Assembly (NCBI GenBank): GCA_002298785.1
Contig: DBMR01000074.1
Location: 1 to 38,063, forward strand
DNA length: 38,063 nucleotides
Reading direction: 5' to 3'
Origin: Verrucomicrobia subdivision 3 bacterium UBA693
GTDB lineage: Bacteria; Verrucomicrobiota; Verrucomicrobiia; Limisphaerales; UBA8199
Position numbers and translations under genes: made by a program. The notes beneath the pieces are model-generated. The model saw nothing but the letters and a program-made list of their open reading frames with translations. It did not search any database and had not been told where the DNA came from. The first letter of the stretch is position 1, and each line of letters begins with the position of its first letter. Shown piece by piece: positions 22,717 to 31,800 of the stretch.

Positions 22717-23763
22717 GTGAAGTCCGCAAAGAAAACATCCGCTAGGGTGAGCCGCGCCGAACCCCGGTCGCGACCGCCGCTGCAGCGCATGTTGCGCATT
22801 CACCAGGCGATCCAGTCGGGCAGTTATCCCAATGCGTCGCGCCTTGCACGAGAGTTTGAGATCAGCACGAAATCGATCTATCGCGACATCGATTTCATGC
22901 GTTACAACCTGGAATTGCCGCTGGAGTGGGACGGACGGAAGAACGGGTTTTATTACACCGAGGAGGTCAGCGATTTTCCGTCGCTGCAGATTTCCGAGGG
23001 TGAATTGGTGGCGTTGTTCGTGGCGGAAAAGGCCTTGCAGCAGTATCGGGGCACCAGTTTCGAGCGCCCGCTCCTGAGCGCGCTCAAGAAGATGTCGCAG
23101 ACGCTGCCCGACACGATTTCGCTCGATCTGTCTGAAGTGCAACAGACGATCTCTTTTCGCACCCGCGCCGAGCCGATCCTGGATTTGCAGAATTTCGACA
23201 CCCTCGCGCGGGCGACGGCCCAGCGGCAGCAGTTGTCGATCGACTATCGCAAGCCGGGCCAGGCCAAGTCCGAGTCGCGCACGATCGATCCATATCACTT
23301 GGCCAATATCAACGGGGAATGGTTCCTGTTCGCCTTTGACCATCTGCGGCAGGATTTGCGGACTTTTGTGCCCTCGCGCATCAAGAGCGTGAAGCCCACC
23401 GGCGCCACGTTTGCCCGGCCGCGCAAGTTCTCGTTGGAATCGCGTTTGCGCCACAGCTTCGGCGTGCATTCAGGGAAAGAAGTTTGTGACGTGGTCCTGC
23501 GATTCGACGCCCGGGTGGCCGACATCGTTCGGGAAAAGAAATGGCATGATACGCAGCAGTTGCGGGAGTTGCCGGACGGAAGGCTGGAGTTGAGTTTCCG
23601 GCTCTCGAGCCTGGCCGAGGTCGAGCGCTGGGTGCTGAGCTGGGGTGGCGAGGCCGTGGTGGTGAGTCCGCCGGAATTGGCGGAATCCATTCGCAACGCC
23701 GCCCGCAACCTGCTCTCGGCGCACCCGGACGGCAACACCGTGGTCAAACCCAATTCACCATGA
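22717..23763 (+). CDS. WYL-domain transcriptional regulator (DeoR/YafY-like)
   Basis: A 348-residue regulator. An N-terminal winged helix-turn-helix covers about residues 25-80 ('MLRIHQAIQSGSYPNASRLA', 'EISTKSIYRDIDFMR', HTH_11 type). The WYL domain at about 165-235 contains 'DPYHLANINGEWFLFAFDHL' and 'LRTFVPSRI'; the eponymous W-Y-L is W-F-L here. A C-terminal WCX-like segment with 'VERWVLSWGGEAVVVSPPEL' ends the protein. WYL proteins sense nucleic-acid or nucleotide ligands and regulate stress, DNA-damage or defence genes. The start is GTG at 22717. Its stop overlaps the ATG of the AI-2E-family permease (ATGA), so the two are translationally coupled. Confidence 0.92.
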   Translation: MKSAKKTSARVSRAEPRSRPPLQRMLRIHQAIQSGSYPNASRLAREFEISTKSIYRDIDFMRYNLELPLEWDGRKNGFYYTEEVSDFPSLQISEGELVALFVAEKALQQYRGTSFERPLLSALKKMSQTLPDTISLDLSEVQQTISFRTRAEPILDLQNFDTLARATAQRQQLSIDYRKPGQAKSESRTIDPYHLANINGEWFLFAFDHLRQDLRTFVPSRIKSVKPTGATFARPRKFSLESRLRHSFGVHSGKEVCDVVLRFDARVADIVREKKWHDTQQLRELPDGRLELSFRLSSLAEVERWVLSWGGEAVVVSPPELAESIRNAARNLLSAHPDGNTVVKPNSP

Positions 23764-24779
23764 GCAACCGCCAGTTTCTTAACCAGATTCGTTCCAATCC
23801 CGTCCGGCTGTCATACTTTTTGATCGCCGCGGTGCTGCTGTTCACAGGGGTGCTGCGCATGGCGCCGCTCCTCCTCGCCGCTTTCTTCGCCTATCTGGCG
23901 CTGGAGATTATTCAGGGGAAACGACCGCGTGGCCAATGGCTCACAGTCGCCTTTTTCGGCGTGTTCGCCAGCGGGGTGCTCTTCAGCCTGTGGTTGTTCA
24001 TCAGCCGCACCTTGCAGGACCTGCCGCAGATTGCGGATGAGGCGTTCCCGGTGATTCAACGCCTGGCCGAGCATTACCAGATCGAGTTGCCATTCACGGA
24101 TTACGAGAGTTTTCGCGGCGCGGTGCTGGAATCGATGACTGGGGACTGGGGCAGTTTCGCGCGGGCAGCGCGCGGGGCAGGTAAGGAAGTGCTGTTTTTA
24201 GGCGCCGGCGTGCTGGTCGCCATGGGCTATTTTCTTAATCCGGTTTACCAGCTCAAATCCCTCAGCAAATTCCCGGAGCGCGACCTTTACTCGGCGGCCT
24301 GGGAAGCGTTTGTGCAACGTTTTCGTGTCCTCTACGGTTCGTTTCGCACCGTGATGGGTGCCCAAATCGTGATCTCGGCCATCAATACCTCGCTGACCAC
24401 CATTTTCGTCCTGGCAGCCGGTTTGCCGCACAAAATTGTAGTGGTGGGAGTGACCTTTTTGTGCGGGTTGATCCCAGTGCTCGGGAACATCGTCAGTAAC
24501 ACCGTCATTGTGGGTATTGGGTTGACCATCAGTCCGCGGGTGGCTCTGGTTGCCCTGATCTACCTGGTGGTGATTCACAAACTGGAGTACCTGCTGAATA
24601 GCAAGATCATCGGCCAACGCATCGGCAATCCACTGTGGCTGACGTTGCTGGGCTTGGTGATTGGCGAGCGGTTGTTGGGCATCTCCGGGATGATCCTCGC
24701 CCCGGTATTGCTGCACTACATCAAGTCCGAGGTTTCACAGATGCGGGTGGAGAACGTGGAAGGCGAAACGCCGAAATAA
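23760..24779 (+). CDS. AI-2E family transporter (PerM/YdiK-like permease)
   Basis: A 339-residue integral membrane protein with about eight hydrophobic segments and the long soluble loop after the third helix ('LPQIADEAFPVIQRLAEHYQ', about 85-105) typical of the family. C-terminal marks are 'VVGVTFLCGLIPVLGNIVSN', 'LEYLLNSKIIGQRIGNPLWL' and 'GERLLGISGMILAPVLLHYI'. Despite the name, many members export other small molecules or act as ion antiporters, so a role in autoinducer export is not implied. The start codon overlaps the WYL regulator stop by 4 bases, making regulator and permease one unit. Confidence 0.93.
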   Translation: MSNRQFLNQIRSNPVRLSYFLIAAVLLFTGVLRMAPLLLAAFFAYLALEIIQGKRPRGQWLTVAFFGVFASGVLFSLWLFISRTLQDLPQIADEAFPVIQRLAEHYQIELPFTDYESFRGAVLESMTGDWGSFARAARGAGKEVLFLGAGVLVAMGYFLNPVYQLKSLSKFPERDLYSAAWEAFVQRFRVLYGSFRTVMGAQIVISAINTSLTTIFVLAAGLPHKIVVVGVTFLCGLIPVLGNIVSNTVIVGIGLTISPRVALVALIYLVVIHKLEYLLNSKIIGQRIGNPLWLTLLGLVIGERLLGISGMILAPVLLHYIKSEVSQMRVENVEGETPK

Positions 24780-24852
24780 ATTTGGGGGAGGGCGCAGCGC
24801 CTTTCCGCTTCGGTGCTTGACGCCGGCCCCAACATTGCTTCTTTTGGAGATT

Positions 24853-27594
24853 GTGAGTCTTCGACTTTTTTCGTGCTGCGCTTTTTTGCTGGCCTTAATG
24901 ACGTGGTCCTCAGCCTGGTCAGTGCAGGTGGTGGAGACGGATGTCTGTGTTTACAGCGCGACCTCGGGAGGGGTGGCGGCGGCAGTGGCGGCGGCGCGCC
25001 TGGGGAAGACGGTATCGCTGCTTTCAGTAAGCGGTCATGTGGGCGGGATGACCGCCAGCGGGCTGGGTGTGACGGATATTGGCCCGGGTAACGATACTTC
25101 CTATGTCAGCGGCATTTCGCGGGAATTTTATCGGCGAGTGGGGATGAAGTATGGAAGCGCGGGCCTGGTGATCTGGTTCGAGCCGCACGTGGCTGAGCAG
25201 GTGTTTCGCGAAATGCTCGCCGAGTCCGGCGTGTTGTTGTTCACCAATCAATGCCTGGCCTCAGTGGCGATGTCCGGGCAGCGTGTGACCCAACTCACCA
25301 CCACCGACGGTACGGTGTTCAAAGCCCGGATGTTTTTGGACACCACTTATGAGGGGGACCTGATCGCGGCCGCGGGGGTCACGTTCACGGTCGGGCGCGA
25401 AGCGGCGAGTGTCTATGGCGAATCATTGGCTGGGCTGAGGTCCCTGGGCGGTTCTTACACCTATGATCCCTATGTGACGCCGGGTGATCCGGCGAGTGGC
25501 TTGCTGCCTTTTGTCCAGACTAACGCCGGCGGATCGGTCGGTGACGGGGATCAACGGTTGCAGGCATACAACTATCGTCTGTGCCTGACCCAGAACGCGA
25601 CAAATCGAATTCCCATCGCGCCCCCGGCCGATTATTCGGAATCGAAATACGAGCTGTTTCGCCGGTATGTCAACGCGCGCCTGGTTCAGGATGGTTCGGT
25701 GTCGCTCAGCCAGTTAATCCACATCCAAACCATCATTCCCAACGGCAAGACTGATATCAACGCGAACGGGGAATTGTCGACCGACCTGGTAGGCTACAAC
25801 TACACCTGGGCCACCAACACGCCGGCCCAGCGGGAGCTACTTCGGCAGCAGCATGAGGATTACATTCGCGGACTGCTGTATTTCTACGCGACCAGTCCCA
25901 ACGTGCCGGCGAGTTTGCGGACGGAAGCGCAATCGTGGGGTTTGGCCAAAGACGAGTTTCAGGACACGGGCGGCTGGCCGTGGCAGATTTATGTTCGCGA
26001 AGCCCGCCGGATGGTGAGCGACTACGTCATGATTCAGCAAAATGCGGAGGGGCGCCGGGTGGCGACGGACCCCATCGCGCTGGCGCGGTACAACATTGAT
26101 TCGCATGGGGTGCAGCGAGTGGCCTCGGGAAATGCCACACGCTGGGAAGGCAGCATCGGCGGCACCCCGCCGTATCCCTACGGCGTGAGTTATCGAGCGC
26201 TCGTACCACGTGTGGGCGAGTGTGAAAATGTTTTTGCGACGTTCGCGCTCTCCGCCAGTCATGTCGCGTTCGCCTCGGTGCGGATGGAACCGGTCTTCAT
26301 GATGACCAGCCAGGCGGCGGCCACCGCGGCGGCATTTGCTCTCGATGACGGGGTGCCGGTGCACCAGGTGAGCTACCCTAAGCTCGCGGCTCAATTGCGC
26401 GCCGACGGACAACTTTTGAGTTGGGAAGCGGCGACCTACTCCACCAATGGCATCATTCTTGATGAAGACGAACCAGGCACCGCCGTAAGTTCGGGTTGGT
26501 CTTACGGCAGCAACGCCGGTGGCTGGCAGGGGGATTACAAACTGGATGGAGCCACAGGAAAAGGCACCAAGTGGCTGTCCTACACTCCGACCTTGCCCAC
26601 CAATGGCACCTACGAGGTCTATCTGTGGTGGGTCGAAGCCAGCAATCGTGCCACCAACACCCCGGTGGACGTGGTCCATGCGGCCGGTACTAACCGGGTG
26701 TTGGTGAACCAGACCAAGAGCAGCGGCGGCTGGTTCAAGATCATGACCACCAATTTCAACGCCGGCACCGGCTCCAGCATCGTCATCCGCAACGATAACA
26801 CCGTTGCCGGCCAATATGTCGTGGCGGATGGCGTTCGGTTTCTGCCGATCGGCAACATTGCTCCTGTGCCCATGCCGGTGATGGAACTGGTGGCCAGCGA
26901 CGCGGTGGCCGGCGAGTTCAAAACCAACAGCGGCCGGTTCACCCTGGTGCGCAGCGGTGCGACCAATGCATCCGTGACAGTGAACTTCACCGTGTCGGGT
27001 TCGGCCAGTAATGGTGTGGATTACCAGGCTTTGCCGCAAAGCATCACCTTGCGTGCCGGTGCTGTGACGACCAATCTCTGGGTAGTGCCCATCGCGGATG
27101 AGGTGGTCGAAGGTCCGGAAACGGTGACGCTTACTTTGCTGACCTCCACCAATTACACCCTCACCAGCGTGAGCAACGCCACCGTTACCATTCAGGATCG
27201 TCCGATCGACCAGTGGCGCCTTCTCAATTTCACTCCCGTCCAGTTGGCGGATCCATTGATCAGTGGGGATTTGGTCGACCCTGACCGGGATGGCTTGTCG
27301 AATCTGATGGAATATGCGCTCGGGTCGACGCCGATGGTGGATGCGCCCGCGCAACGGCCCTGGCCTCGTGTCGAAAATGGTTTCCTGCTCCTGACTTACA
27401 CCCGGCTTAGAGCGGCGATCGATGTAGAACTACTGGTCGAACAATCGACGGACCTGGAGTCCTGGAGTTCCAACGGCTTTATTGAAGTCTCCCGCGTTGA
27501 CGAAGGAGCGATTGAGCGCATCACGACCTCGCTCGCGGTTCCGGTGCAAAGTTCGTCGCCCCGTTACGTGCGCTTAAAGGTCTCCCGACTCTGA
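24853..27594 (+). CDS. Secreted FAD-dependent oxidoreductase with golvesin and Calx-beta domains
   Basis: About 913 residues from the GTG at 24853, chosen because a signal peptide (MSLRLFSCCAFLLALMTWSS) starts there and GGAG lies just ahead; an upstream TTG at 24817 is less likely. The N-terminal 530 residues are an FAD_oxidored-type dehydrogenase: 'ATSGGVAAAVAAARLGKTV' is the dinucleotide-binding loop, 'GHVGGMTASGLGVTD' follows, then 'MFLDTTYEGDLIAAAGV'. A golvesin-like domain (about 533-666) contains 'GTKWLSYTPTLPTNGTYEVY' and 'YVVADGVRFLPIG'. A Calx-beta domain (about 676-781) follows ('SNGVDYQALPQSITLRAG', 'DEVVEGPETVTL'). The C terminus has a 'DPDRDGLSNLMEYALGS' segment common in secreted verrucomicrobial proteins. 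The likely role is oxidation or binding of an extracellular polymer; the substrate is unknown. Confidence 0.88.
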   Translation: MSLRLFSCCAFLLALMTWSSAWSVQVVETDVCVYSATSGGVAAAVAAARLGKTVSLLSVSGHVGGMTASGLGVTDIGPGNDTSYVSGISREFYRRVGMKYGSAGLVIWFEPHVAEQVFREMLAESGVLLFTNQCLASVAMSGQRVTQLTTTDGTVFKARMFLDTTYEGDLIAAAGVTFTVGREAASVYGESLAGLRSLGGSYTYDPYVTPGDPASGLLPFVQTNAGGSVGDGDQRLQAYNYRLCLTQNATNRIPIAPPADYSESKYELFRRYVNARLVQDGSVSLSQLIHIQTIIPNGKTDINANGELSTDLVGYNYTWATNTPAQRELLRQQHEDYIRGLLYFYATSPNVPASLRTEAQSWGLAKDEFQDTGGWPWQIYVREARRMVSDYVMIQQNAEGRRVATDPIALARYNIDSHGVQRVASGNATRWEGSIGGTPPYPYGVSYRALVPRVGECENVFATFALSASHVAFASVRMEPVFMMTSQAAATAAAFALDDGVPVHQVSYPKLAAQLRADGQLLSWEAATYSTNGIILDEDEPGTAVSSGWSYGSNAGGWQGDYKLDGATGKGTKWLSYTPTLPTNGTYEVYLWWVEASNRATNTPVDVVHAAGTNRVLVNQTKSSGGWFKIMTTNFNAGTGSSIVIRNDNTVAGQYVVADGVRFLPIGNIAPVPMPVMELVASDAVAGEFKTNSGRFTLVRSGATNASVTVNFTVSGSASNGVDYQALPQSITLRAGAVTTNLWVVPIADEVVEGPETVTLTLLTSTNYTLTSVSNATVTIQDRPIDQWRLLNFTPVQLADPLISGDLVDPDRDGLSNLMEYALGSTPMVDAPAQRPWPRVENGFLLLTYTRLRAAIDVELLVEQSTDLESWSSNGFIEVSRVDEGAIERITTSLAVPVQSSSPRYVRLKVSRL

Positions 27595-27905
27595 ACCCAT
27601 GCCGGGGGCTATTGCCGTAAAGCAGGGTTGCGAACCGCGAATCCCCCTTGCGGACCCCAGCAAGAGAATGCGGCGGTTTTGAATCACACTTGACGCCCTG
27701 AGGAAGCGCACCTAGTTTTTACCTTGAGAAACTTGTCGCAACACCTTCATGCGGCCATTAATGAGAAAAATAATGAACATTTGTCCGAGATTCGCCTTGG
27801 TCCGGGCCATAGTGTTTTCCATGATAGCCGACTTGCTGGACTCGTCTGCAAGGACATCTCCTGGCGGGATGAGAGGCTCAGGTTTTTGAACGAAAACTAT
27901 TGTCG
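27595..27905. other. Intergenic region before the pseudopilin, with a weak promoter-like pair
   Basis: 311 bases. TTGACG at 27690-27695 with TAGTTT at 27713-27718 (17-base spacer) could be a weak promoter for the downstream gene, though the leader would be about 180 bases. A short frame at 27724-27909 has no family resemblance and overlaps the next gene; I do not call it. Confidence 0.35.
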
Positions 27906-28787
27906 ATGAATTATTTTCGAGCGCAGTTACGTCCCCGTGGTGCAAGGTCGAATCGGTTCCTGGCCTTCACGCTGATTGAATTGCTGGTGGTCATTGCGAT
28001 CATTGCGATTCTGGCTGCGATGCTGCTTCCCGCCCTGTCCAAAGCCAAGGATCGCGCGCAAACGACCAGTTGCCTGAACAACTCGAAGCAACTCACCCTG
28101 GCGTGGACCATGTATAGCGGGGATTTTCAGGATCGGTTGGTGAATAATCACACCGCCGGGAATGCTGGCTGCGGGCCGAATGCGTGGATCACCTCCGGCA
28201 ACATGCTTGGCGTCGGATCCTGGACGGGAAATGCCCGCACCGATCCCACCAATTGGGCGATCATCAACGGCAAACTTTACCCGTTCAACGCCAATTTCCG
28301 GATTTACCACTGCCCGGCCGACAGCTCGCGGGCTGCTGGCGGTCAGAGCATCCGGGCGCGCAGTTATTCGATGAGCATCGGAATGAACTGGGTGGATTCG
28401 AGCGAAAAGGAACCGGAGAACGGCAGCTTCACGCGTTTGACCGGGATCGCGAATCCCGGCCCCACTAAAGCCTGCGTCTTTTTGGATGAAGCGGCGAATA
28501 GCATCGACAATAACGCCTTGGGAATTTTCTGCGGAACGGATACCGACCCGCTCGGGGGCACCTATGGTTACTGGAATTTGCCAAGCAGCCGTCATAGTGG
28601 CGGCGGAGTGCTTTCCTTCGCCGATGGCCATTCCGAATCCTGGAAATGGGTGGATGCGTGGATCATCAAAGCCAACGCCATCCCGGATTCCGGCACCGGG
28701 CCGATTGGCCCAGGCTGGGGTGCGCTCAGTGATGCCAAAGATCGCGACCTAAAAAGACTCAAACAGACTGTTCCGATCATGAAATAA
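27906..28787 (+). CDS. Type II pseudopilin-like protein with H-X9-DG C-terminal motif
   Basis: About 293 residues from the ATG at 27906 (an in-frame TTG at 27900 is possible). The prepilin motif is 'FLAFTLIELLVVIAIIAILA' (18-37), with cleavage expected before Phe21 and Glu25 at position +5. The C-terminal region has 'RHSGGGVLSFADG' (His, nine residues, Asp-Gly; about 229-241), the H-X9-DG signature of the large planctomycete/verrucomicrobial pseudopilin family (DUF1559 type). These proteins are secreted by a type II/IV-pilus-like machine, which is not encoded in this window. It precedes the triple-propeller protein on the same strand by 79 bases. The individual function is unknown. Confidence 0.88.
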   Translation: MNYFRAQLRPRGARSNRFLAFTLIELLVVIAIIAILAAMLLPALSKAKDRAQTTSCLNNSKQLTLAWTMYSGDFQDRLVNNHTAGNAGCGPNAWITSGNMLGVGSWTGNARTDPTNWAIINGKLYPFNANFRIYHCPADSSRAAGGQSIRARSYSMSIGMNWVDSSEKEPENGSFTRLTGIANPGPTKACVFLDEAANSIDNNALGIFCGTDTDPLGGTYGYWNLPSSRHSGGGVLSFADGHSESWKWVDAWIIKANAIPDSGTGPIGPGWGALSDAKDRDLKRLKQTVPIMK

Positions 28788-28866
28788 GGATCGGTCAGCA
28801 GGTTGCCGGAGGATGGTGACCTGGAATGGATAGGGACTATTAGACTCAACCGAAGCCAAAACAATT

Positions 28867-31800
28867 ATGAAGAACCCAGACAAAATCGAAGCGCAGTTTT
28901 GCGGGAACTCCTGGCTGCCGATGGGCCTATTCGGCTCGCTGCGATGCTGGTTCGCTCTGATCGTAGCGAGCAGCTTTTGTCAAACCGTCAGCGCGCAATA
29001 CACCCTTCAGCTCAGCAATAAGTGGACGCTTGCTCCCGGCAGCCGTTATTACCTCCCCTCCAGCGGGGGGCATCCGCGGGCCATGGCCATCAATCGGGTT
29101 ACTGGCAACGTCCTGATCCCTTCCCTGCAAGGCGGGTCCAACCATGTGCAGGTGGTGAGCGGTGTTGATGGCAGTGATTTGGGGTCCTTGTCAACGGGTG
29201 GCGATGGCAGTGGCATTCTGGTCGGGGGATATAGTGGAATATCCCTAGCGGGCATCGGAGTCGCCGATGACGGTGTTATCTACGCGGGGAACTTGGATCT
29301 CAGTGCTAACATATTCAAGATCTTTAGGTGGTCTTCAGAGGACACCGCAAGCGCGACTGCCCCAACCATTGCTTTCGGCGGAACCTCCGGTGCCGCAGTT
29401 GGCCCGGTGGCAGTGCGAATTGGTGACTCTTTCTCGGTTCATGGTGCGGGCATAAACACGCAAATTATCGCTTCCGGCACCAGCTCCGGGTTTTTTACCG
29501 TGTTTACCACCGCCGATGGCACCAATTTCACCGCCAAACAAATCGCGATACCGACCATCCCTGGCTCAGGCAGTTTCAATCGGACCGTAGCGTTTGATGG
29601 AACCAACAATGCCTTCTGGGGCGGCAAACCCAACGATACCAAGCTCTATTATGTGACATACGATCTGCAGACCCTGACAGCGACCACTCTCAGCAACATT
29701 ACCTTCAGTCCCGCGATGGGGATGTGTGCGGTGCGCGCCACCAACTCCGTGAACATTCTGGCCGGCATTCAGGATAATGGTTCTGTGACCTCCGATTCAC
29801 GCAAGTTGCTGGTGTATGATATGAGCAATTTGAGCAGCCCGGCTGCGGGCGGATCGGTCGCCTTCCCGGCGGGAGGTTCGTTGGACGCAAACATCACCGG
29901 GCAAAGCGATATCGGGGCCGGCATGGTGGCGGGATTCAGCACGCACGGCGGAGTAGTGGCGTTGAAGATTTACTTACAGGCCAGTGCCCCTCCCACGATC
30001 GTCACACCGCCGGTCGGCATTACTGACTATTTCCCCACCTACACTCTTTCGGTTGGAGCTTCGGGCACACAGCCACTGTCCTACCAATGGCTGGCCAGTA
30101 ACGCTCGGACCAACACCGGTTCCAGTTTCACCAACATTCCTGGAGCCACTGCCAGTTCTTATGCAATCACTGCCGCCACCACCAATTACTTCCAAGTAAT
30201 CGTGACGAACGCCTACGGGGCCGTGACCAGCGCCCCGGTGTTGGTATCGTTGCGGCCGCCAGTGACGAGCACTGTCGTGACGCAGCTCTGGAGAATTCCC
30301 GCCGGCGCCAATGGCTACACTTATCTTTCACCGACGGACAACAACACGCGCGGCATCGGCTACGATGCCATTTCAAATCGCGTCGTCGTCTCCAGCATTT
30401 CCGGGGGGACCGCCTTGTACCTGCTGGACGGGAATACTGGCGCTAACCTGGGGACTCTGGATTTGTCAGGAGCGAATCTTGGGGGCGGTACCTTCCAGAT
30501 TGACCAGGTGGTGGTGGCGGACGATGGGGCAGTGTATGCGGGCAACCTCGCGCTTGCCGGTCAGACTTTCAATTTGAATCGTTGGGCGGCTCCGGCTACG
30601 AACGAGATTGCGATCAATGCTTACAACGATGCATTCTTTGCCACTCTTTCCTCCTCCGGCGATCGTTGGGGCGATACCATGACTGTCCGCGGTGCGGGGA
30701 CGAGCACTGAAATCCTCCTGGGTTCGCGTGGTGGCACGAATGTCGCCTTGCTCACCACCCTGGATGGCGCGAACTTCACCGCCAGCGTCATCGCTATCAG
30801 CAACGCGCCTGCTGGCTTTGCCGCTAACGGGATCGCTTTCGGGGCTGGCAATCGATTGTGGGCGAAAGCAAATCTAGGCCACCTTTTCGAAGTGGCATAT
30901 GACCCTGCAAGCCTAACTGGGGGTGTGGTTCATGACTATGCCAATCCCAGTCAAACCCCGACCTATATGGTGGGGGTCGGTGTGGACCCGGTGCGAAATA
31001 TCCTTGCTGGCATCGATCTCAGTGATAGCCCGCACGATGTGAAGCTCTTCCAGTTGTCCGGTGCCGCCGATCCGCCAGTGCTCTTTCACCAGGCTTTCTT
31101 CGCCGCAGCCAACGCGAATGGGAATGCAAACGTAGCACTGGCAGTCAAGTATCCCAGGATCTATGCCCTGGACGTCAACAATGGCCTTCTTGCGCTAACC
31201 TACGGAGTTCCGCCGACAGCGCCCCCGGCCATTACCGCGGCTCCGGCGAGCCAGACGGTATACACCAATGATCCCGCTGTTACGATGTCAGCCATTGTTT
31301 CAGGATCCCTGCCGCTTTATTACCAGTGGCGGTATTACGGAGCCAACAGCGGGGCGGCGCCCGTCAATATCCCTAACGCGACAAATAGCTCCTATGTGCT
31401 GCATTATCCACCGGTAACTGCCTCCGGGTATTACGATGTGGTGGTGCATAATCTCGCGGGCTATGCCACCAGCGCCCCGCCAACCTTGTTGACGGTCATC
31501 ACTCCGACCGTCAGTGGCGTGGTGACGCAGCTTTGGAGCCTCGCGGCCGGTTCGCGGCCTTACCTGGATGGCACCACCTACAACACCCGCGGTTTGGCCT
31601 CCGACACCAACACGGATTCAGTCCTGGTGTGCGACCATCAAAATATCTATGTCCTGGCGGGGACAAACGGCAGCGATTTATTCCAATTGAATACGATCGG
31701 CCTGCCTGTGGTTGGTTATAATGGCTGGCTGCTTAACCAAATCGGCGTCGCGGACGACGGGGTGGTCTACGGTGGCAATTTGAGTCTGGACGGCTCGACC

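Noticed and set aside
22255..23469. Long antisense frame (404 codons) opposite rho and the WYL regulator
   Set aside because: It crosses two well-supported genes on the other strand, has shadow-like composition and no recognisable domain.
25837..27354. 505-codon antisense frame opposite the FAD oxidoreductase
   Set aside because: It has a His/Arg/Gly-rich shadow composition. The plus-strand frame carries clear domains throughout.
27724..27909. 61-codon frame before the pseudopilin
   Set aside because: It has no ribosome binding site, no family resemblance, and overlaps the start of the pseudopilin gene.
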